From Desulfosporosinus sp. (GTDB lineage Bacteria; Bacillota; Desulfitobacteriia; Desulfitobacteriales; Desulfitobacteriaceae), in assembly GCA_016278585.1 (NCBI GenBank), contig JADQBO010000481.1, positions 1-5,834 of the forward strand: 5,834 nucleotides of DNA, given 5' to 3'. Both the position numbers and the translations under genes were made by a program. Under the pieces are notes generated by a model that saw only the letters and a program-made list of their open reading frames with translations, had not been told where the DNA came from and ran no database searches. This document shows, piece by piece, positions 1 to 5,337 of the stretch (position 1 is its first letter; every line of letters starts with the position of its first letter).

Positions 1-630
1 TGCACGGGTATGGAAACTGGCGCGAATAGTTTCTTAACCTTTAAACGTCCAATCTACGCAGGGAAAGCATTTGCTCATCTTACTTCAAACGTTCGACCAA
101 TTATGGCTACGATTCGTCCTAATACTTTCCCAGTATCTGCTCCAGATGACGCTCGTCAGGGTGAAGTTGTCAAAGAAGTAGCAGAGATTGATGCTTCAGA
201 TTTAGTGGCTATTCTTAAGGAAGTTGCTATCGCTGCTTCTAAACGTCCAGAGCTTACAGAGGCCAATATCATTGTTTCTGGTGGACGTGGCATGAAAGGC
301 CCTGAAAACTATGGAATATTGGAAGACCTAGCAGATGTTGTCGGTGCAGCAGTTGGAGCTTCACGTGCCGCAGTAGACTCTGGCTGGAAAGAACACAAGT
401 TCCAAGTTGGACAAACAGGAAAAACTGTTGCTCCAACTCTCTATATCGCTGCTGGAATTTCCGGAGCAATTCAACATCTAGCAGGTATGGGTTCCTCTAA
501 ATTCATTGTAGCCATCAATAAAGATCCGGAAGCTAACATTTTTAATGTTGCGGATTACGGTATTGTTGGTGACCTTTTTGAAGTAGTTCCTTTGCTCACC
601 GAAGAGTTTAAGAAACTAGTCAATGAATAA
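1..630 (+). CDS. etfA: Electron transfer flavoprotein alpha subunit, C-terminal part (5' end outside window)
   Basis: EtfA pairs with EtfB as a soluble FAD-containing heterodimer that takes electrons from acyl-CoA dehydrogenases or similar enzymes and hands them to a membrane quinone reductase. The frame is open from base 1 and starts inside the gene: the first visible residues (C-T-G-M-E) match the family's 'CTG' motif, so the ATG at 10 is internal and not the start. The 209 visible residues hold the whole FAD-binding C-terminal domain: SGGRG (codons 93-97), GASRAAVD (about 119-126), QVGQTG (about 135-140), GISGAIQH, and the segment INKD...ADYGIVGD (bases 514-573). All these FAD-contacting motifs are intact. 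The gene ends with TAA 65 bases before the membrane oxidoreductase gene, its expected electron acceptor. EtfB probably lies upstream, but that is not visible. The family call is very secure; which dehydrogenase it serves cannot be told. Confidence 0.96.
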   Translation, partial: CTGMETGANSFLTFKRPIYAGKAFAHLTSNVRPIMATIRPNTFPVSAPDDARQGEVVKEVAEIDASDLVAILKEVAIAASKRPELTEANIIVSGGRGMKGPENYGILEDLADVVGAAVGASRAAVDSGWKEHKFQVGQTGKTVAPTLYIAAGISGAIQHLAGMGSSKFIVAINKDPEANIFNVADYGIVGDLFEVVPLLTEEFKKLVNE

Positions 631-645
631 GAAATAACATTTAGC

Positions 646-668
646 GAAGCGCCTCTCAAAGGCGCTTC
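646..668 (+). other. Intergenic stem-loop between etfA and the oxidoreductase gene
   Basis: GAAGCGCC (646-653) pairs perfectly with GGCGCTTC (661-668), giving 8 bp around a 7-base loop (TCTCAAA). No T-run follows, only CTTAAATAG, so it is a poor intrinsic terminator. It may act as a partial attenuator, an mRNA processing or stability element, or it may set the ratio of ETF to membrane oxidoreductase. The structure is seen; the role is inferred. Confidence 0.6.
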
Positions 669-680
669 CTTAAATAGGGT

Positions 681-694
681 AAGGAGAGGAAAGA
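681..694 (+). promoter_or_regulatory. Ribosome binding site of the membrane oxidoreductase gene
   Basis: AAGGAG (681-686) lies 8 bases before the ATG at 695. It fixes that ATG as the start. By contrast, no comparable purine-rich site at normal spacing precedes any in-frame start codon just after the TGA at 1934. Confidence 0.85.
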
Positions 695-2737
695 ATGGCA
701 ACACGTGAAGTGTATTGGAACATTGAAGGACATAATTTTCTTTATTTGTTCTTTATCATTGCACTTATTATCTTTGGTTATGGAGTATACAAACGAGTTA
801 AACTCTGGAAATTAGGACAACCTGAAAATCGCTGGAAGGACATTTGGCCAGGGATAAAAGACGTTATTGTTTATAGCTTTGCTCATAAACGAATTCTCAA
901 AGATGGATATCCTGGTTTAATGCATGCTAGTATATTCTTTGGATTTCTGTTTTTAGTCTTTGCTACAGCTATCATCACTCTTCAAGCAGACTTTGCTATA
1001 AATATTTTTAACGGATGGCTTTATCTTTTCATCAAAGTAACCTCGAACTTATTTGGTCTTGTAGCACTTATTGGTATTATCGTTGCAGCTTATCGTCGAT
1101 ATATCCAACGTCCGGATCGTTTAGATAACAAACCAGACGATGCTATTACACTTGCTTTAATATTCGCCATTTTATTAACTGGTTTTATCATCCAAGGGGT
1201 ACGCATCGCTGTAATACCAGATCCATGGGCAGCGTATGCCTTCGTCGGACAATGGATGGCTGTCCCACTAAAAGCCTTACTTAATGAAGCACAACTAATA
1301 TCCTTACACGTTTTCCTCTGGTGGACGCATCTCGTCCTTGCGATGGCCTTTATTGCATATTTCCCATACTCTAAACTTTTCCATATTCTACTGGGTCCTT
1401 TAAATCAATTTTTCCGTAATCGAGGACCGATTGGTATTCCAGAGCCTATTGACTTTGAAGATGAGAGTCTTGAAACCTTTGGGAAAAGTCAGTTACGTGA
1501 GTTTTCCTGGAAGGCATTATTTAATACGGATGTTTGCGTACGTTGCGGACGTTGTCAAGATAACTGTCCCGCCTATTTGAGTGGTAAACACTTGAACCCG
1601 AAAAAAATTATTCAAGATATGCGTGTTCTTATGGAAGAAACGGGCGAAGCTCTCCAAGGGGAAACTAAAGTCTTAGCTCAAGCCGGCGAGCAAGAAGCAG
1701 CAGCAGCAAGCGAATCTGAAGAGGCTGAAGAGTGGACTGGTCGCGCACTCATAGGAGAAGTGATACCAGAAGACGATCTTTGGGCTTGTACGACATGCCG
1801 CTCTTGCGAACAACAATGTCCTGTATTTGTAGAACATGTTGATAAAACCATTGATATGCGTCGTAACCTGGTCCTAATGGAGACACGTTTCCCAGCGGAA
1901 GCCCAGTTAGCTTTCCGTAATATGGAGAATAACTGAAATCCATGGGGAATTGGTTGGAGTACACGTGCAGATTACCTTACAGGCCTTGGGGTTAAAACCT
2001 TCGAAGAAGATCCTAATGCTGAGTACTTGTATTGGCCCGGTTGCTCTGGATCATTTGATGCAAGAAATCAAAAGGTTTCGGCTGCCCTTGTTAAGTTACT
2101 TCAAGCAGCAGGTGTTCATTTTGCTATTCTAGGGAATGAAGAAAAATGCTGCGGAGACTCCGCTCGTAAGCTCGGAAACGAATATTTGTTCTATTCTTTA
2201 GCCACTGAAAACATCGAAGTTATGAATGGCTATGGAGTCAAGAAGATTATTACTCAATGCCCACACTGTTTTAATTTCTTAAAAAATGAGTACCCTCAAC
2301 TGGGCGGAAACTTTGAAGTTATACACCATACCGTATTCCTGTTAGACTTGGTAAAATCCGGTAAACTCAAGCTATCCAATGCTGACAGAAAAACAGTGAC
2401 CTATCATGACTCTTGTTACCTAGGACGCTACAACGAGATATACGAACAACCTCGTGAACTACTAAAAGCCGTTGGTTTAAATCTTAAGGAGATGGCACAC
2501 ACCGGCGAGAAGAGTTTCTGTTGTGGTGCTGGAGGAGGCCGAATGTGGCTGGAAGAGCATGAGGGACAACGTATTAATGAAATGCGTACAGATGAGGCCA
2601 TTGCAATTAAACCCGACTATGTTGGTACAGCTTGTCCGTTCTGTCTTACCATGTTTGCTGATGGGATTGCAGCCCGTGAAGTTGGAGAAGAGTTAAAAGC
2701 TCTAGATATAGCCGAAATCTTAGAAAAATCCATGTAA
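695..2737 (+). CDS. Membrane EtfAB:menaquinone oxidoreductase (EMO/HdrD-like), probable selenoprotein with in-frame TGA codon 414
   Basis: This protein likely passes electrons from reduced ETF to menaquinone. Domains seen: a NarI-like membrane part (residues 1-235) with about five hydrophobic helices (near 14-32, 75-97, 108-132, 150-172, 199-223). His77, His205 and His212 are candidate heme b ligands. Two ferredoxin motifs follow (C281-x2-C284-x2-C287-x3-C291-P and C365-x2-C368-x2-C371-x3-C375-P). Then come two CCG domains: C450, CCG 485-487, C522-x2-C525; and C574, CCG 609-611, C647-x2-C650. The frame is broken once, by TGA at codon 414 in the ENN-TGA-NPWG stretch, and then runs open to tandem TAA TAA stops; read through, it is 680 residues. 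Both halves are needed for a complete enzyme, and the second half has no credible start, so one selenocysteine protein is preferred over two genes or a pseudogene. An Ala/Glu-rich linker (328-346) separates the ferredoxin motifs. The neighbour etfA supports the role. Domain calls are secure; the selenocysteine call is inference. Confidence 0.75.
1934..1936 (+). other. In-frame TGA, candidate selenocysteine codon (residue 414)
   Basis: The TGA sits exactly in the frame that starts at 695 (codon 414). The same frame continues without another stop to 2735. The codons directly after it read NPWGIG and RADYL, then reach the first CCG-domain cysteine (WPGC) at residue 450, so the family sequence continues with no missing or added bases. 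Selenocysteine is the known sense reading of TGA in bacteria with the Sel system. Fe-S oxidoreductases of the GlpC/HdrD type have, from memory, been listed among bacterial selenoprotein families. A nonsense mutation or sequencing error cannot be excluded from this window. Confidence 0.6.
1952..1976 (+). promoter_or_regulatory. Weak candidate SECIS hairpin downstream of the TGA
   Basis: By eye, GGT (1952-1954) pairs with ACC (1974-1976). U1955 is bulged, and G1956-G1957 can wobble with U1973-U1972. An inner GUA/UGC helix (1959-1961 with 1966-1968) closes the loop CACG. The apical loop begins about 25 bases after the TGA, within the range usual for bacterial SECIS elements. The GGU-bulged-U-G...ACC arrangement resembles, from memory, the upper helix of the E. 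coli fdhF SECIS. Several pairs are wobbles and there is an internal loop, so this is suggestive only. No stronger hairpin was found in the 60 bases after the TGA. Confidence 0.25.
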
Positions 2738-2767
2738 TAAGATTCATACAGCCATTAAAAAGACACG

Positions 2768-2810
2768 AATAAGACCAACTGATAAATGATCAGTTGGTCT
2801 TATTATATTT
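2768..2810 (+). terminator. Rho-independent terminator after the oxidoreductase gene
   Basis: A perfect 16-bp inverted repeat (2768-2783 with 2789-2804) encloses a 5-base loop (AAATG). The core is AAGACCAACTGAT, and the T/A-rich run TTATATTT follows. It lies 30 bases after the stop codon. The left side is A-rich, so it could also work on the other strand. It ends the etf-oxidoreductase transcript and isolates the next gene. Confidence 0.85.
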
Positions 2811-2849
2811 AAACGATTCGTTGATAACACTATAATTATTTTCAAGAAT
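2808..2849 (+). promoter_or_regulatory. Possible promoter of the double P-loop ATPase gene
   Basis: Two overlapping sigma-A-like options exist. One is TTGATA (2821-2826), 17 bases, then AAGAAT (2844-2849). The other is a perfect TATAAT (2831-2836) with only a weak TTTAAA (2808-2813) 17 bases upstream. A promoter is expected here because a strong terminator lies just upstream and the downstream gene stands alone. Either choice gives a leader of about 60-75 bases. The exact site is uncertain. Confidence 0.35.
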
Positions 2850-2917
2850 CAGGAACAAAAACTCGTCTATCTGAATAGAAATGTGTGCAGAGCAAATAGC
2901 AGAAAGGAGAATTTTGA

Positions 2918-4060
2918 ATGTCCATTACACATATTAAGAAGATGTTCCCTGGTGCTGTAACTTCAGAAGGATTCTACTCATTCTATCATTACATGATTCA
3001 ACAAGATGCCAACCATATCTTTGTGATCAAAGGGGGGCCAGGAGTAGGTAAATCATCCTTTATGAAAAAAATTGGCCAAACTATGTTAGATCGTGGTTAC
3101 GATATTGAGTATCACTGTTGCTCCTCAGACAATGGTTCTATTGATGGTATCGTCATTCCTAAACTTCAAATAGGTCTATTAGACGGAACATCGCCCCATA
3201 TCGTAGATCCCAAAAACCCTGGCGCAGTGGATGAAATCATTAATCTTGGCGAATATTGGAACGAAGAAATGATGAAAAAATCTAGAAAGGAGATTATAAG
3301 TTGTAATTCTAAAGTATCGAGTTATTTTCAACGAGCTTACTTCGCCTTAAAAGAAGCTAAAATTGCATTAAGCGAGTGGAAGTATTATATATCGACTTAC
3401 CAGGATTGGAATCAGATTAATCAAATGACTTTAAAAGTTCAGCGAGAGATTTTTAAAATTGCACCTAAAAAGCACGGCAAAGAACGTCATCTATTTGCCT
3501 GGGGTCATACTCCCCAGGGGAAAACTCAGTTCATTGATACTCTACTTAATACAACAGATACTCTCTACATACTAGAAGGGCAACCCGGGACTGGTAAGTC
3601 CACCTTCCTATCAAAAATTGCCGAGCAAGCTGCAACCTACGGCTTGGATGTTGAGTACTATCATAATACTCTTGATCCAGAACAACTAGATCTGATTATT
3701 CTCCCAGATCTTCAAACTGCTTTAGTTATTAATAGTGAGCCCTATGCCTATATTCCTACTTTTGCTGGTCATACTATAACTCTGAACTTCGAACAAAGTC
3801 TTAATCGAACTGAGCTTATGAAAGACTGTGGCGAAGAAATTGAAGATTGTCAGATTCGAGTTAATCAACACATAACAAGAGCACTTAAACACTCAAGCAA
3901 AGCGAAGGCGACCCACGATTTACTTGAGACATATTATGTGCCGGCTATGAACTTTACAGGTGTGGAGAAAAAACTGAAATCTGTCCTTGAAAGGATCTTA
4001 TCCTATGTAGAAGAAGAAGCAGTTGCTGTTGTTAAAAGCCAACCTTATTCAAAACTATAG
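2918..4060 (+). CDS. Uncharacterised protein with two tandem P-loop NTPase domains (PRK06851-like)
   Basis: A 380-residue soluble protein, with no signal peptide or membrane segment seen. It has two Walker A motifs: GGPGVGKS at residues 39-46 and GQPGTGKS at 221-228. The stretches after them match as well: 'Y-D-I-E-Y-H...D-G-I-V-I-P-K-L-Q' (about 61-84) corresponds to 'L-D-V-E-Y-Y-H...L-D-L-I-I-L-P-D-L-Q' (about 243-266), so residues 9-94 and 192-276 look like duplicated domains. A polar, probably helical segment (about 115-190) follows the first copy, and a similar helical tail follows the second. The start at 2918 is fixed by AAAGGAG (2903-2909), 8 bases upstream. I recognise a Firmicutes family of double P-loop ATPases without known function; its substrate is unknown. 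It is a single-gene unit between two terminators, so its neighbours say little about its job. It ends in TAG. Confidence 0.85.
   Translation: MSITHIKKMFPGAVTSEGFYSFYHYMIQQDANHIFVIKGGPGVGKSSFMKKIGQTMLDRGYDIEYHCCSSDNGSIDGIVIPKLQIGLLDGTSPHIVDPKNPGAVDEIINLGEYWNEEMMKKSRKEIISCNSKVSSYFQRAYFALKEAKIALSEWKYYISTYQDWNQINQMTLKVQREIFKIAPKKHGKERHLFAWGHTPQGKTQFIDTLLNTTDTLYILEGQPGTGKSTFLSKIAEQAATYGLDVEYYHNTLDPEQLDLIILPDLQTALVINSEPYAYIPTFAGHTITLNFEQSLNRTELMKDCGEEIEDCQIRVNQHITRALKHSSKAKATHDLLETYYVPAMNFTGVEKKLKSVLERILSYVEEEAVAVVKSQPYSKL
3032..3745 (+). repeat. Internal protein-level duplication of the P-loop domain
   Basis: The segments encoded at 3032-3199 (residues 39-94) and 3578-3745 (221-276) align without gaps: Walker A, then K-I, an E-Y-x-H stretch, and I-x-x-P-x-L-Q. 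The similarity is at protein level and the DNA has diverged, so the duplication is old. Both copies keep the Walker A lysine and serine (K45/S46 and K227/S228), so both may bind nucleotide. Confidence 0.7.
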
Positions 4061-4066
4061 TTAACC

Positions 4067-4080
4067 AAACAGTACTGTTT
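4067..4080. repeat. 14-bp perfect palindrome just after the ATPase stop codon
   Basis: AAACAGTACTGTTT is its own reverse complement. It lies 6 bases after the TAG stop and 4 bases before the terminator hairpin begins. It has no loop, so it would be a poor RNA hairpin; it could be a dimeric protein site or chance. The sequence is seen; no role is claimed. Confidence 0.45.
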
Positions 4081-4084
4081 TATT

Positions 4085-4120
4085 AAACTTGCATAGTATA
4101 TCTTGCAAGTTTTTTTCTTT
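4085..4120 (+). terminator. Rho-independent terminator after the ATPase gene
   Basis: AAACTTGCA (4085-4093) pairs perfectly over 9 bp with TGCAAGTTT (4104-4112), with a 10-base loop. A run of seven T (4110-4116), then C and more T, follows. This is a typical intrinsic terminator and separates the ATPase gene from gap. Confidence 0.88.
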
Positions 4121-4293
4121 TTAGGAAATGATAATGGGAATTCCTAGTTTATTGTTAGATTTTTGAATGATATTTTAAAGAACGGGATATATTGTGTAAA
4201 TACAAAAATAATTGAAGGAATTGCTATATTTGTACAGAATAGTTATCTATAGGGCTATATTATCACAAGTCTAAATTAATAATTAATGTCGAA
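4121..4293 (+). promoter_or_regulatory. AT-rich leader and promoter region of the gap-pyk unit
   Basis: This gene-free stretch between the terminator and the gap ribosome binding site must carry the gap promoter, but no clean sigma-A site stands out. Candidates are TTGCTA (4221-4226) - 17 - TATCTA (4244-4249), TTGAAG (4212-4217) - 17 - CAGAAT (4235-4240), and TTGAAT (4163-4168) - 19 - TATATT (4188-4193). The 8-mer GCTATATT occurs twice (4223-4230 and 4254-4261), 31 bases apart, which could be a repeated regulator site. No cggR-like repressor gene is visible upstream. The ORFs here are too short to call. Confidence 0.4.
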
Positions 4294-4308
4294 GAGGAGG
4301 TTAAACAA
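4294..4308 (+). promoter_or_regulatory. Strong ribosome binding site of gap
   Basis: GAGGAGGT (4294-4301) is close to the full anti-16S complement and lies about 7-8 bases before the ATG at 4309, as expected for a highly translated central-metabolism gene. Confidence 0.85.
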
Positions 4309-5319
4309 ATGAGTATAAAAGTAGCTATTAATGGTTTTGGTCGTATTGGTAGACTTACACTGAGAGCATCCCTAAATCAAACTTTGCCTTTTGAGGTGGT
4401 TGCCATTAATGATTTAGGAAGTCCAGATTTATTAGCCCATTTGTTTAAGTATGATTCGGTGCACGGAGTCCTTTCTAATTCGGTCGAACTTGATGGACGT
4501 GTAATGACCATCGATGGTCAACGGATTGAGATATTTGCTGAGAAAAGTCCTCTAGATTTGCCCTGGAGTAGACTTGGAGTTGACATCGTTATTGAGGCAA
4601 CTGGACGTTTTACAGAACGTGATGCTGCTGCCCAACATCTTACAGCAGGGGCAAAAAAAGTTGTTATCTCAGCTCCGGCAAAGAACGAAGATATTACCAT
4701 TGTAATGGGAGTCAATGAAACTTTGTATGATCCGCAAAAGCACCATATCGTTTCAAATGCTTCTTGTACAACGAACTGCCTTGCACCAGTTGCCAAAGTT
4801 TTGCTGGATAACTTTGGAATTGAACAAGGGATGATGACAACGACCCATTCAGTGACTAATGACCAACGTATTTTGGACCTAGAACATAAAGATTGGCGTA
4901 GAGCTAGAGCTGCTTATCAATCGATGATTCCCACAACTACCGGAGCAGCTAAAGCTGTTGCTCTTGTAATCCCTGAACTAAAGGGTAAATTGAATGGGCT
5001 CGCTGTTAGAGTTCCAACCCCGAATGTTTCTTTAGTTGATTTTGTTGCAAATTTAAGTAAGCCAACAACCAAAGAAGACGTCAATGGGGCCTTACGACAA
5101 GCTGCTGAAGGTAAATTAAAAGGATATCTTGATTACACGGAATTACCTCTGGTTTCCCATGACTACAATGGTAACCCCGCCAGTTCCACTGTTGATGGAT
5201 TATCGACCATCATGTTAGGGGATCGGATGGTTAAAGTATTAGCTTGGTACGATAATGAATGGGGCTATTCAAATCGTGTGTTAGATTTCGTCAAGCTTAT
5301 TGTAACGAAAGGTTTGTAA
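4309..5319 (+). CDS. gap: Glyceraldehyde-3-phosphate dehydrogenase, NAD type
   Basis: This cytoplasmic glycolytic enzyme converts glyceraldehyde 3-phosphate, phosphate and NAD+ to 1,3-bisphosphoglycerate and NADH. The 336 residues match the usual length. The Rossmann motif INGFGRIGR (7-15) opens the NAD domain. Asp35 in A-I-N-D sits where an acidic residue usually selects NAD over NADP. The catalytic stretch SNASCTTNC carries Cys153, and His180 (T-T-T-H-S) is its expected activating partner. The substrate-binding and C-terminal signatures PTTTGAAKAV, RVPTPNVSLVDF and WYDNEWGYSNRV are all intact. The start is set by a strong GAGGAGGT site. The next gene, pyruvate kinase, begins 18 bases after the stop, so the two are almost certainly co-transcribed. 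The residues suggest a glycolytic GapA-type enzyme rather than an NADP gluconeogenic GapB, but direction cannot be proven from sequence. Confidence 0.97.
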   Translation: MSIKVAINGFGRIGRLTLRASLNQTLPFEVVAINDLGSPDLLAHLFKYDSVHGVLSNSVELDGRVMTIDGQRIEIFAEKSPLDLPWSRLGVDIVIEATGRFTERDAAAQHLTAGAKKVVISAPAKNEDITIVMGVNETLYDPQKHHIVSNASCTTNCLAPVAKVLLDNFGIEQGMMTTTHSVTNDQRILDLEHKDWRRARAAYQSMIPTTTGAAKAVALVIPELKGKLNGLAVRVPTPNVSLVDFVANLSKPTTKEDVNGALRQAAEGKLKGYLDYTELPLVSHDYNGNPASSTVDGLSTIMLGDRMVKVLAWYDNEWGYSNRVLDFVKLIVTKGL

Positions 5320-5337
5320 GCTAGAAAGAGGTGCATT

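Noticed and set aside
269..469. Antisense ORF opposite etfA
   Set aside because: It is a shadow of the EtfA FAD domain with no independent support.
695..1936. Stand-alone 413-residue membrane ferredoxin protein ending at the TGA
   Set aside because: It would end in the middle of the conserved linker, and the frame continues with the expected CCG domains.
1921..1960. Frameshift as the cause of the split
   Set aside because: Both sides are in the same frame with no gain or loss of bases; only a single TGA interrupts.
1749..1964. Antisense ORF opposite the oxidoreductase gene
   Set aside because: It is a shadow of a well-supported gene with no recognisable motif.
1950..2132. 60-codon + strand ORF across the TGA region
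   Set aside because: It is in another frame than the family-like sequence, has no recognisable content, and ends inside the first CCG domain.
2027..2737. Separate CDS starting at TTG 2027 for a CCG-domain protein
   Set aside because: It is in the same frame as the gene starting at 695, begins only five residues before the first CCG cysteine, and lacks a good ribosome binding site. It is better read as the second part of one protein across the TGA.
4058..4060. TAG stop of the ATPase gene read as pyrrolysine
   Set aside because: Some relatives use pyrrolysine, but an intrinsic terminator starts only 25 bases later and the protein is complete at this stop.
4128..4166. 12-codon ORF (MIMGIPSLLLDF) in the gap leader as a leader peptide
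   Set aside because: It has no properly spaced ribosome binding site and no attenuator structure follows, so chance is likely.
4192..4205. TTGT-GTAAAT-ACAA as a Rex redox-regulator site
   Set aside because: The half-sites are 6 bases apart, while the Rex pattern has TTGT and ACAA about 10 bases apart.
4518..4796. Antisense ORF opposite gap
   Set aside because: It is a shadow frame over the catalytic region of GAPDH.
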